DNA of 64,000 nucleotides from [Clostridium] hylemonae DSM 15053 (GTDB lineage Bacteria; Bacillota; Clostridia; Lachnospirales; Lachnospiraceae): NCBI RefSeq assembly GCF_008281175.1, contig NZ_CP036524.1, positions 434,001 to 498,000 of the forward strand, read 5' to 3'. Shown piece by piece: positions 53,228 to 60,179 of this stretch (position 1 is its first letter; each line of letters starts with the position of its first letter). The notes under the pieces were generated by a model. It saw only the letters and a program-made list of their open reading frames with translations, ran no database searches and was not told where the DNA came from. The position numbers and the translations under genes were made by a program.

Positions 53228-53416
53228 TTGAGCAGACAGAGAAGAACGAGGACCGTATGCAGAATGGACCGGCAGGACCGGCTGAGAGCGCTTGCGGACC
53301 ACAGGCCGGACGCAGCCGCGGCCAGGCAGTTTGTCCATAAGGCATATGAAAGTTATACGGTTGACGAATATATAAAGAGTAAGGGGATGAGGAATATTGG
53401 ACAACAGTCTTCTTAA
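53228..53416 (+). CDS. small basic protein, phage-remnant ORF
   Basis: A 62-residue, Arg-rich protein that I do not recognise. AAAAGGAGATGA stands 4-5 nt before the TTG start, strong enough to support translation. The C-terminal part (RQFVHKAYESYTVDEYIKS) looks helical. It overlaps the next gene by 20 nt and is read in the direction of the plus promoter of the phage-type switch. Confidence 0.5.
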   Translation: MSRQRRTRTVCRMDRQDRLRALADHRPDAAAARQFVHKAYESYTVDEYIKSKGMRNIGQQSS

Positions 53417-53816
53417 TGAGTATGCGGCAATGAAAGCAGAGATCAAAAACCTGCGCCGCGGGATAAGCCGGCTGAAGCATGAAATAAAAAACCCGCCGTC
53501 TCTGTTTCACAAGAAGCAGGAAAAAATGATGGAACTGGTAATGATGCTGGAATCCCGGGAAATAGAATTTCTTGATATGACGATAGAAGTGGAAAGATTT
53601 ATAGAGACAATTGAAAAGAGCGAGATGCGCATTATGTTCAGGCTATACTATATAGAAGATTATTCTTACATAAAAGTCGCGGATGAGATGAATCAGATGT
53701 TTCCAAGAAGAAGCATTGCCTACTCGGACGAAAATGTGAAAAAAAGAATACAGAGATATTTGGTAAATGTGCCGCAATGCGCGGAAAGAAAATGCCGGCA
53801 TGCCGGGATCAGATAG
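53397..53816 (+). CDS. phage-type regulator, sigma-region-4-like (DUF1492/ArpU-like)
   Basis: A 139-residue protein, largely helical. The N-terminal coiled coil (YAAMKAEIKNLRRGISRLKH) is followed by a C-terminal segment, FRLYYIEDYSYIKVADEMN. That segment and RRSIAYSDENVKKRIQRYL resemble the sigma-70 region 4 helix-turn-helix of phage late-gene activators. TTG 53397 is the only suitable start (GATGAGG upstream). It is probably a relic of the element controlled by the 52.8 kb switch. The family name is tentative. Confidence 0.55.
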   Translation: MDNSLLNEYAAMKAEIKNLRRGISRLKHEIKNPPSLFHKKQEKMMELVMMLESREIEFLDMTIEVERFIETIEKSEMRIMFRLYYIEDYSYIKVADEMNQMFPRRSIAYSDENVKKRIQRYLVNVPQCAERKCRHAGIR

Positions 53817-53847
53817 ATGATGTACACAGAAAAGGAGGTATCATAAT

Positions 53848-54141
53848 GTGAAAGAATGGGACGTTGTGCTTGTCATTGTAGTTTTGCTCAATATGGTCCT
53901 GAGTATCTATAATCCGATATCCAAGAACCAGAAGGAGAATACGAAAGCGATGACGGAGCTGACGATGACGATAAAAACTATTTCTGAAAAGATGGCTGTT
54001 TATGAAAAAGATATGAATGCTCTTGATGTAAAGAACCATGAGTCACATAAAAGACTGTGGGATAAAAACGAGGAGCAGGACAGGCAGATCAAGGAGCATG
54101 AAAGCAGAATTGTAAAACTGGAGGGAAATAAAGGAAAATGA
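53848..54141 (+). CDS. small membrane-anchored coiled-coil protein (XhlA-like)
   Basis: A 97-residue protein with one N-terminal membrane helix (VVLVIVVLLNMVLSIY). A long charged coiled coil runs to the end (KTISEKMAVYEKDM, HKRLWDKNEEQDRQIKEHE). This plan resembles phage XhlA/haemolysin-associated proteins that sit next to holins. It starts at GTG 53848, with AAAAGGAGGTATCAT upstream. No holin or endolysin gene follows; a tRNA-Ser gene on the other strand comes next. Confidence 0.55.
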   Translation: MKEWDVVLVIVVLLNMVLSIYNPISKNQKENTKAMTELTMTIKTISEKMAVYEKDMNALDVKNHESHKRLWDKNEEQDRQIKEHESRIVKLEGNKGK

Positions 54142-54152
54142 CCAATAAAAAA

Positions 54153-54237
54153 CGCAGCAGAAGGGATTCGAACCCCCGGAGCCTTTCGGCTCTTCAGCTT
54201 TCGAAACTGACGCCTTCGACCACTCGGCCACTGCTGC
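54153..54237 (-). tRNA. tRNA-Ser (CGA)
   Basis: An 85-nt class II tRNA on the minus strand. Acceptor GCAGCAG/CTGCTGC; anticodon loop TTCGAAA gives CGA; the long variable arm contains GAGCCGAAAGGCTC. Its 3' end faces the phage remnant, the usual orientation for an attachment site, but no second copy of the tRNA end is visible. Confidence 0.95.
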
Positions 54238-54352
54238 ATTCCTATTATAGCACAAGTAGGTATAGTTTTAAAAGACCGATATTTGTACAAAGTTGAAAAA
54301 AATGTGTGTCTGTGATAATCTGTGAGATATCAGTCAAAAAAGGGGACGAATT

Positions 54353-55282
54353 ATGGGTACATATAAAAGGGGTAAAAGAGTAAAGAATTTGAGGAACAGT
54401 GTGATCCTCCTCTGTCTGGCGCTGCTGCTGTCAGGATGCCAGTTAAAGGAGCATGTGCAGGAATATGTGCAGGAACAAGACGGGGGCGCTGCTGATTCCG
54501 GGGAGGATGCGCAGGATGTATCAGGTGAGATGCGGGTCACATTTCTGGATGTGGGACAGGGAGACTGTACGATCGTTCAGGCGTCCGGCCACAATATGGT
54601 GATCGACGCGGGCAATAACGGACAAGGCGGTAAGGTAGTCTCTTATCTGGAAGAACTGGGGATTGAAAAGCTGGACTATTTTATTTTGACACATCCTGAC
54701 GCGGACCATATCGGCGGAGCGGACGACGTAATGGAAAATGTCGAGGTGAAACAGATCATCATGCCGGATGTATCAAATGATACAAAGACATATGCGGACG
54801 TAGAGCACGATATCGTTACCATGGATATTCCGGTCATAGACCCGGAAGTAGGGGCGGCTTATAAGCTTGGCGATGCGTCTTTTGAAATACTGTGCCCGAG
54901 TGAGATAAAGGACAATGATCTGAATGTGTCTTCCGCAGGCATTAAACTGACACACGGGAAAAAATCATTTGTAATGTGCGCAGATGCAGAAGCGCCTTCC
55001 GAGAAGGCTATGACAGAGACCTTCGGCAGCGGCCTGGAGTGTGATGTACTTAAATGCGGACACCATGGAAGCGCCACGGCCACCTCGGAAGAATTTCTGG
55101 AAAATACAGACCCTGTGTGGGCGGTCATAAGCTGCGGGGAGAATAACCGGTACGGGCATCCCCATGCGGAAGTGATAAGCAGGCTTGAGGACGCGGATGT
55201 ACAGATATACAGGACAGATAAGCTTGGAACGATCACCGCGGTAAGCGACGGAGAGAATATCAGCTGGAAAAGTGAAAGATAA
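54353..55282 (+). CDS. ComEC-like metallo-beta-lactamase fold lipoprotein
   Basis: A 309-residue protein with a lipoprotein signal (LLLSGC, Cys near 25) and a short acidic linker. The metallo-beta-lactamase domain resembles the C-terminal domain of ComEC: VTFLDVGQGDCTIVQ, ILTHPDADHIGG (metal site), and LKCGHHGSATATS. GENNRYGHPHAEV is in the last third. It sits outside the membrane and may be a nuclease or phosphodiesterase. Stand-alone forms are common in clostridia, and their substrate is unknown. AGGGGACG precedes the ATG. Confidence 0.86.
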   Translation: MGTYKRGKRVKNLRNSVILLCLALLLSGCQLKEHVQEYVQEQDGGAADSGEDAQDVSGEMRVTFLDVGQGDCTIVQASGHNMVIDAGNNGQGGKVVSYLEELGIEKLDYFILTHPDADHIGGADDVMENVEVKQIIMPDVSNDTKTYADVEHDIVTMDIPVIDPEVGAAYKLGDASFEILCPSEIKDNDLNVSSAGIKLTHGKKSFVMCADAEAPSEKAMTETFGSGLECDVLKCGHHGSATATSEEFLENTDPVWAVISCGENNRYGHPHAEVISRLEDADVQIYRTDKLGTITAVSDGENISWKSER

Positions 55283-55299
55283 GCAGGTGGCAGTAACAG

Positions 55300-55439
55300 C
55301 GAAAACCCGCCGGCCATAAGGCCTGCGGGTTTCGTTGTTGTTATAGTTATCTAAAGGAATGAGAGTAAAGTGCGGCTCCAGAAAGTCTGGCGCGTTACTT
55401 TATGAGGGGGGAGATAGTTGTGTGTTGTTCAACTATCTG
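55300..55439 (-). ncRNA. putative small RNA, repeat family copy 2
   Basis: Same plan as copy 1, about 140 nt on the minus strand. Hairpin A and the CTCCCCCCTCAT linker are unchanged. Hairpin B keeps AGTAA/TTACT, but its tip is now CCAGA/TCTGG. Hairpin C is ACCCGCCGGCC/GGCCTGCGGGT. Stem changes are matched on both sides, which argues for a conserved structure. Read on the plus strand, hairpin C also lies where the ComEC-like gene needs a terminator. Confidence 0.65.
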
Positions 55440-55445
55440 ACTCTT

Positions 55446-55520
55446 AGTATAAAAGATAATTATGTCCAAAGTATGTTATATCTCTTAAAGAAGCAGAAAA
55501 TTTCTTAAGCGGTTCTTAAA
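55446..55520 (-). promoter_or_regulatory. promoter and activator sites of small RNA copy 2
   Basis: Minus strand: -10 TATACT (55446-55451). Upstream come ATAACA-N5-TGGACA, then TTTAAG-N5-CTTAAG (55504-55520). Half-sites in each pair are 11 bp apart. The same order occurs in copies 1 and 3. Confidence 0.6.
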
Positions 55521-55551
55521 AATCTCTTTACTTTTCCAAAATGTAAATTTA

Positions 55552-55560
55552 TGTTATAAT
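55552..55560 (+). promoter_or_regulatory. extended -10 promoter of the DUF1538-PII operon
   Basis: TGTTATAAT, an exact extended -10 element; TTTTCC sits at -35 with a 17-nt spacer. Activator half-sites of small RNA copy 2 end about 30 bp upstream and might also serve this promoter. Confidence 0.55.
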
Positions 55561-55598
55561 AACATACACAAAACAAACAAGAAAGGCAAGAGTGCGTA

Positions 55599-57143
55599 TT
55601 GAGAATACACCAAACGAAATTATTAGAAAAATTACAAGAGTCATTAGGAGCTGTCTTACCGATTATTGGAATCGTTCTCTTTCTGTGCTTTACGATCGCG
55701 CCGATTCCGACCAGCATCCTGATGGCTTTTATTATTGGCGCCGTGCTTCTCATAGTGGGTATGATGTTTTTTACCCTCGGGGCAGAAATGGCGATGACGC
55801 CCATGGGAGAGCGTATTGGCACGAGGATGACGCGGACGAAGAACATCGCCGTTATCGTCCTGCTCTGCTTTGTCCTTGGCGTTATCATCACGGTATCCGA
55901 ACCGGATCTGCAGGTGCTGGCGGAGCAGGTGCCGTCTGTTCCAAACTATACACTTATCGTGGCAGTGGCAGCAGGCGTCGGAATTTTTCTCGTGGCGGCA
56001 GTGCTTAGGATGTTGTTTGGAATTCCGCTGTCTTATATGCTTATCGCCTTGTATCCGGCGGTATTTATACTGGCATATTTTGTGCCGGAAGATTTTCTGG
56101 CCGTTGCATTTGACTCAGGCGGAGTAACGACCGGACCGATGACAGTTCCGTTTATCATGGCGCTCGGTATTGGTTTTTCGGCGGTGCGAAGTGATAAGCA
56201 CGCGGAGAATGACAGCTTTGGCCTTGTCGCGCTCTGTTCGGTCGGACCGATCCTGGCGGTTCTCGTTCTCGGGATGATATATAAGCCGACGGGGAATTCC
56301 TATACGCAGACTGTCATACCGGATGCTGAGAATTCGGTTGAGATGTGGCGCCTGTTTTCATCGGGGCTTCTTCATTATATGAAAGAAATGCTGGTCTCCC
56401 TGCTTCCTGTCGTACTGTTTTTTGTATTCTTTCAGGTCATTTCCCTTCATCTTAAGAAGAAAACGCTGGTGAAGATATCGATAGGAATTGTATTTACATA
56501 TATCGGACTGTTCTTATTCCTCACAGGGGTTAACATAGGATTTATGCCGGCGGGCAATTACCTCGGCCAGATCATAGCGGGGCTTCATTACCGCTGGATC
56601 ATCATTCCCATTGGCATGGTGATCGGTTATTTTATCGTAAAAGCGGAGCCGGCGGTCTATGTCCTGACGGAACAGGTGGAAGAACTGACATCGGGGGCCA
56701 TATCAGGCAGAGCCATGGGGTACAGCCTTTCCATAGGCGTTGCGGTATCGCTGGGACTTGCCATGGTCCGGGTGCTGACGGGCATATCCATCCTCTGGTT
56801 TCTGATCCCCGGATATACAGCGGCGGTCTTACTGTCATTTTTTGTGCCAAAGATTTTTACCGCGATCGCGTTCGACTCGGGCGGGGTTGCGTCCGGGCCG
56901 ATGACCGCCACATTTCTGCTTCCCTTTGCGGTGGGGGCGTGTGAGGCGGCGGGAGGAAATATCGTCACAGATGCGTTTGGCGTCGTTGCCATGGTCGCCA
57001 TGACCCCGCTGATCACGATCCAGATACTGGGCTTCATCTATCAATTACAGGAGAAGAGATCCGCAGAACAGGGCGCTTCAGAGGAAACGGTGCCGGTGCT
57101 GCCTTTGGAAGCCTTTGACGACAACGATATTATTGAACTGTAG
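55599..57143 (+). CDS. DUF1538 membrane transporter
   Basis: A 514-residue integral membrane protein made of two homologous halves (PF07556). The repeat is easy to see: AFDSGGVTTGPMTVPFIMALG in the first half and AFDSGGVASGPMTATFLLP in the second. Each is preceded by a hydrophobic block ending in ILAYFVPEDFLAV or LLSFFVPKIFTAI. The first half also has FFTLGAEMAMTPMGERIG. Two-fold repeats with a conserved Asp-Ser-Gly-Gly suggest a carrier. The substrate is unknown. A PII-like protein is encoded directly behind, as AmtB is paired with GlnK. It starts at TTG 55599, with a rather distant GAAAGG. Confidence 0.82.
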   Translation: MRIHQTKLLEKLQESLGAVLPIIGIVLFLCFTIAPIPTSILMAFIIGAVLLIVGMMFFTLGAEMAMTPMGERIGTRMTRTKNIAVIVLLCFVLGVIITVSEPDLQVLAEQVPSVPNYTLIVAVAAGVGIFLVAAVLRMLFGIPLSYMLIALYPAVFILAYFVPEDFLAVAFDSGGVTTGPMTVPFIMALGIGFSAVRSDKHAENDSFGLVALCSVGPILAVLVLGMIYKPTGNSYTQTVIPDAENSVEMWRLFSSGLLHYMKEMLVSLLPVVLFFVFFQVISLHLKKKTLVKISIGIVFTYIGLFLFLTGVNIGFMPAGNYLGQIIAGLHYRWIIIPIGMVIGYFIVKAEPAVYVLTEQVEELTSGAISGRAMGYSLSIGVAVSLGLAMVRVLTGISILWFLIPGYTAAVLLSFFVPKIFTAIAFDSGGVASGPMTATFLLPFAVGACEAAGGNIVTDAFGVVAMVAMTPLITIQILGFIYQLQEKRSAEQGASEETVPVLPLEAFDDNDIIEL

Positions 57144-57154
57144 AGGAGGATATG

Positions 57155-57844
57155 ATGAGTAAGCTATATATGATGGTCGCCATAACAAACCGCAGCATGA
57201 AGTATAAATTTCAGGAATTTTATAAGGAAAATGATCATATGGTCGTCTTTGGAACGCTGGGGCGGGGGACGGCAAACAGTGCTGTTCTGGATTATTTTGG
57301 ACTGGAAGCGTCGGAGAAAATGATTTCATTTTCTGTAGTGACAGAAGAGATGTGGAGAAAATTAAAGCGGGGACTCATCATTAAAATGCAGATCGACGTA
57401 CCCGGCACAGGAATTGCTTTTACGATTCCGCTCAGCAGTATCGGAGGGAAGAGGGTACTTCAATATTTGATTCAGAATCATGAGTATGAAAAAGAGGAGG
57501 AGACAATATTGAGAGAAACAGATTATGAACTGCTCGTTACGATCGTGAATCAGGGATGCATTGATTCGGTCATGGATGCCGCCCGCGGCGCAAACGCAGG
57601 CGGGGGTACGGTGATACACGCGAAAGGCACGGGAATGGAGAGCGCTGAGAAATTTCTCGGGGTATCTCTGGCGTCCGAGAAGGAGATCATTTTTATCGTT
57701 ACGAGAACAAAAGATAAAAATCAGATCATGAAGGCGATCATGGAGAAGACCGGGCTTGACAGCAGGGAAAAAGCGATTGTGTTCTCGCTGCCTGTCACAA
57801 GTACGGCCGGTCTGCGGATGAGAGAAGACGAGATCGGTGATTAA
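57155..57844 (+). CDS. PII-like signalling protein with two tandem domains
   Basis: A 229-residue protein. The N-terminal half has YMMVAITNRSMKYKFQEFYK and a ferredoxin-like strand/helix pattern. The C-terminal half is a clearer PII domain: LLVTIVNQGCIDSVMDAAR, GANAGGGTVIHAKGTG (T-loop/base region) and EIIFIVTRTKDKNQIMKAI. AGAGGAGG lies 5 nt before ATG 57155 (ATG 57152 is too close). The gene follows the DUF1538 transporter by 11 nt. The likely role is nucleotide-dependent gating of that transporter at the membrane. The Tyr of uridylylated PII proteins is not evident. Confidence 0.8.
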   Translation: MSKLYMMVAITNRSMKYKFQEFYKENDHMVVFGTLGRGTANSAVLDYFGLEASEKMISFSVVTEEMWRKLKRGLIIKMQIDVPGTGIAFTIPLSSIGGKRVLQYLIQNHEYEKEEETILRETDYELLVTIVNQGCIDSVMDAARGANAGGGTVIHAKGTGMESAEKFLGVSLASEKEIIFIVTRTKDKNQIMKAIMEKTGLDSREKAIVFSLPVTSTAGLRMREDEIGD

Positions 57845-57854
57845 AGACAGACAG

Positions 57855-57994
57855 CGAAAACCCGTTAACCAGATGGCTAACGGGTTTCGTTATTTTTATA
57901 GTTATCTAAAGGAATGAGAGTAAAGTGCGGCACCAGTATGTCTGATGCGTTACTTTATGAGGGGGGAGATAGTTGTGTGTTGTTCAACTATCTG
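57855..57994 (-). ncRNA. putative small RNA, repeat family copy 3
   Basis: About 140 nt on the minus strand. Hairpin A and linker are identical to the other copies. The tip of hairpin B is GCACCAG/CTGATGC, and hairpin C is CCCGTTAACC/GGCTAACGGG. On the plus strand hairpin C is followed by TTATTTTTATAG and can terminate the PII gene. Confidence 0.65.
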
Positions 57995-58000
57995 ACTCTT

Positions 58001-58086
58001 AGTATATAGGGTAAATATGTCTAAAGTATGTTAATAATCTAAAAGAAATCGAAAATTCCTTAAGTGAATCTTAAGAAGCGCTTAAG
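58001..58086 (-). promoter_or_regulatory. promoter and activator sites of small RNA copy 3
   Basis: Minus strand: -10 TATACT (58001-58006). Upstream come TTAACA-N5-TAGACA, then three CTTAAG sites with exact 11-bp period (58059, 58070, 58081). This is the richest set of the three copies. The stretch 58087-58181 shows only a loose inverted repeat (AGACTGAGA/TCTCAGTCT) that may end the Spo0A-C-like gene. Confidence 0.65.
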
Positions 58087-58181
58087 GCAGAGACAGAAAT
58101 TACAAACAGACTGAGAGACGGCTGTCCGCCCTGTCTCAGTCTGTTTACGCGGGGAAAGGTAAGTACAGTCAAATTGTTGTA

Positions 58182-58526
58182 TTATAGCTTATCCAGACAG
58201 TCCTGTCTCAGATAATGGACCAGTATATCCAGAAATACGCTGGAAGTCGGTCTGGTATTCAGCGGGCGCAGAGAAATGTCCTCGAGCAGCTGCCGGTTGC
58301 CTCTTTCCCAGCATACATTGATGACCGTACGGATATCCCGTTCAACACTGCTGCTTGTAGCCTGGTATTTTTTTGCTATCTGCGGATAAAGCAGTTTGCT
58401 TACGGACAGAAGATAATTTTCGTCCTGCATACATAGCTTGATCCCGAAATTAAGATACCGGTATCCCCGGTAAGTTGCACCTATACCCAGTGTGCGGACC
58501 AATCGTTGGATTTCTCGTTCTCTCAT
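58182..58526 (-). CDS. second stand-alone Spo0A C-terminal domain protein
   Basis: A 114-residue protein, again only the Spo0A effector domain. It shows YRGYRYLNFGIKLCMQDENY, LLYPQIAKKYQATSSSVERD and, near the end, RPTSSVFLDILVHYL. The recognition helix region is conserved, and no receiver domain is present. ATG 58526 is preceded by GGGGGAACG; the longer TTG start at 58541 would place the ribosome-binding site inside the gene. A 0A-box-like TGTCGAA lies upstream (58618-58624). It shows only partial resemblance to the 14076 protein, so the two are not a recent duplication. Confidence 0.82.
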   Translation of the reverse strand: MREREIQRLVRTLGIGATYRGYRYLNFGIKLCMQDENYLLSVSKLLYPQIAKKYQATSSSVERDIRTVINVCWERGNRQLLEDISLRPLNTRPTSSVFLDILVHYLRQDCLDKL

Positions 58527-58617
58527 AGTTCGTTCCCCCAAGTTGCTGACTTTACATTGAAAAACTGCGGATATGCCTCAACACACCAGCTATATAATAC
58601 AGCATAGCGTTTTAAGT

Positions 58618-58624
58618 TTCGACA
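58618..58624 (-). promoter_or_regulatory. 0A-box-like site
   Basis: Minus strand TGTCGAA, the core of the Spo0A box, lies between the Spo0A-C-only gene and the lysozyme gene. A 7-mer occurs by chance several times in a window this size, so it is only a candidate. Confidence 0.4.
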
Positions 58625-58676
58625 CAGTATTCAAAATGAAGCATAAAATAATAAAAAAAGTATAGAGGTAATAAGT

Positions 58677-59654
58677 ATGAGTATTCATGGAATCGATGTA
58701 AGTCAGTTTCAGGGTAATATAAATTGGACAAATGTAAAAAGTACAGGCACCCAGTTTGTAATGATACGCGCCGGATACGGACAGGGCAATATAGATCCTG
58801 AGTTTACAAGAAATGCGCAGGAATGCAGCAGACGTGGCATTCCTTTTGGCGTATACTGGTTTTCTTACGCATATACGGAAGAGATGGCAAAGAGAGAAGC
58901 AGAGTATTGTATACAGGCAGTTGAAAATTATGAAGTTCAGTATCCGGTATGCTTTGATTTTGAATATGCATCTGTCAATTATGCGGCGGGCGAGGGCGTA
59001 ACGGTCACCCGGCAGCTGGCTTCAAGTCTGGTGAACGCATTTTGCAGCAGGGTCGAAGAGCTCGGCTATTTTGCGATGTACTACAGTAATCTGGACTTTT
59101 TAAACCGTATGTTTGACGCGTCATTGAGAAAAAAATATGCATTGTGGTATGCGCAGTACGCGAATGAGCCGTCCGCCAGCGGTATGGCGATGTGGCAGTA
59201 CAGCGACAGCGGGAGTATAAGCGGTATCTCGGGAAATGTAGACCAAAATATTGCGTATTATGATCTGGCAAGTGTGATCTCCAAAGCAGGGTTAAACAAA
59301 ATAAAAGGAGAAGTCACGACGCCTGCGCCGTCGCCGTCTTCTCCGGCAGATGTCATTATATATACAGTGAAGCCGGGGGATAATCTGAGCAGTATAGCAG
59401 CCAGGTACGGTACGACATATCAGACACTGGCTTCTTATAATAATATTGAAAACCCAAATCTGATCTATGCAGGCCAGAAGATACGGATCCCGGTCGGACA
59501 TTATGAAACTTCCGCGCGGTATTATACGATCAAATCAGGGGATACGCTGAGCGGGATCGCGCTGCGCTTTGGCACTACAGTGGCGGAACTTCAGCGGCTG
59601 AACGGGATCCAGAACCCGAACCTGATATACGCAGGAACGACTATAAGGGTATAA
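58677..59654 (+). CDS. GH25 lysozyme with two LysM domains
   Basis: A 325-residue peptidoglycan hydrolase. The GH25 domain (1-200) starts with [15 protein letters not shown] and has the catalytic acidic pair in CFDFEYA, plus [23 protein letters not shown] Pro/Ser linker (PAPSPSSPA) leads to two LysM repeats (about 230-272 and 282-325: [36 protein letters not shown]). No signal peptide is present, so release needs lysis, a mother-cell role or another route. GAGG lies before the ATG. The nearby 0A-box-like site and Spo0A-C gene hint at a link with sporulation; this is inference. Confidence 0.93.
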   Translation: MSIHGIDVSQFQGNINWTNVKSTGTQFVMIRAGYGQGNIDPEFTRNAQECSRRGIPFGVYWFSYAYTEEMAKREAEYCIQAVENYEVQYPVCFDFEYASVNYAAGEGVTVTRQLASSLVNAFCSRVEELGYFAMYYSNLDFLNRMFDASLRKKYALWYAQYANEPSASGMAMWQYSDSGSISGISGNVDQNIAYYDLASVISKAGLNKIKGEVTTPAPSPSSPADVIIYTVKPGDNLSSIAARYGTTYQTLASYNNIENPNLIYAGQKIRIPVGHYETSARYYTIKSGDTLSGIALRFGTTVAELQRLNGIQNPNLIYAGTTIRV

Positions 59655-59689
59655 TCTTATAAAAATATTATTATATGACATAAAAAGGA

Positions 59690-59718
59690 TTGTGCAGATT
59701 AAAAAAGCGCGATATGAT
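59690..59718 (+). promoter_or_regulatory. promoter of the 59.7 kb structured RNA
   Basis: TTGTGC (59690-59695), 17 nt, TATGAT (59713-59718). It follows the lysozyme stop by 35 nt. Confidence 0.6.
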
Positions 59719-59724
59719 AAAAAA

Positions 59725-60101
59725 AGATAATGCCGGCTCTGACGGGGATATAAATATCAGTTTCGGAGTGCGGTCTGTCTCGTGCGGACAGCGGGAGAGT
59801 GATTAGTCCGGTTTTATAACTGTGCATAGGCCATACAGGCCAGAGTTGCTTGGAGATTTCGGATTCCAATGATACTACGGGATGAAACTGGGATTTTGTC
59901 CGTGTGGGGCAGCCGTATCTGCCGGAACTGAGAAATAGAAATGACATGGATACCGGTGGCCGCCTGTGACGCAGCCCTGTAAGCACATGCGACGGGATCC
60001 GGTATTCTGATTATTTGTCTCCGATATAACGCCGGTATTATCTTATACTGATCAAAATGTTGTTTAAAGGCCTGGATTCTGAAAGGATCCGGGCCTTTTT
60101 C
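59725..60101 (+). ncRNA. unidentified structured noncoding RNA with terminator
   Basis: About 375 nt with no credible open frame but many hairpins: CTGTC-N7-GACAG, GGCC-N5-GGCC and GGCAG-N6-CTGCC. GCCGG pairs distantly with CCGGTGGC. It ends in a strong terminator AAAGGCCTGGATTC / GGATCCGGGCCTTTTT (60066-60100). It carries none of the signatures I looked for (RNase P, tmRNA, SRP, cobalamin, SAM, FMN, lysine, c-di-GMP). It sits directly before the two-component operon and might be its leader or an independent RNA. Confidence 0.55.
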
Positions 60102-60108
60102 ATACAAT

Positions 60109-60137
60109 CTTAAGAAATTTCTGTCGAAGCTCTTAAA
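60109..60137 (+). promoter_or_regulatory. regulatory sites before the response regulator gene
   Basis: CTTAAG (60109-60114) and CTTAAA (60132-60137) flank TGTCGAA (60122-60128), an exact 0A-box core. The CTTAAG-type half-sites resemble those upstream of the three small RNAs, but here they are 23 bp apart, not 11. TATTCT (60148) could be the -10; no good -35 is seen. Confidence 0.45.
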
Positions 60138-60179
60138 AATTCCCTGCTATTCTTGTATAGTATAAGGGAGGTGATGAAA

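Noticed and set aside
54153-54237. tRNA-Ser as the attachment site of the phage remnant
   Set aside because: No integrase and no second copy of the tRNA 3' end could be found on the far side near 51.6-51.9 kb.
55359-55508. A 49-codon plus-strand frame through repeat copy 2 (also partly open in copy 3) behind AAAGGA
   Set aside because: Copy 1 stops after nine codons and has an extra base later, while stem pairing is kept in all copies. The pattern fits an RNA better than a peptide, though a peptide in copies 2 and 3 is not excluded.
51631-58086. CRISPR array reading of the repeated blocks
   Set aside because: Only three copies, kilobases apart, about 150 bp each, with genes between them and no cas genes.
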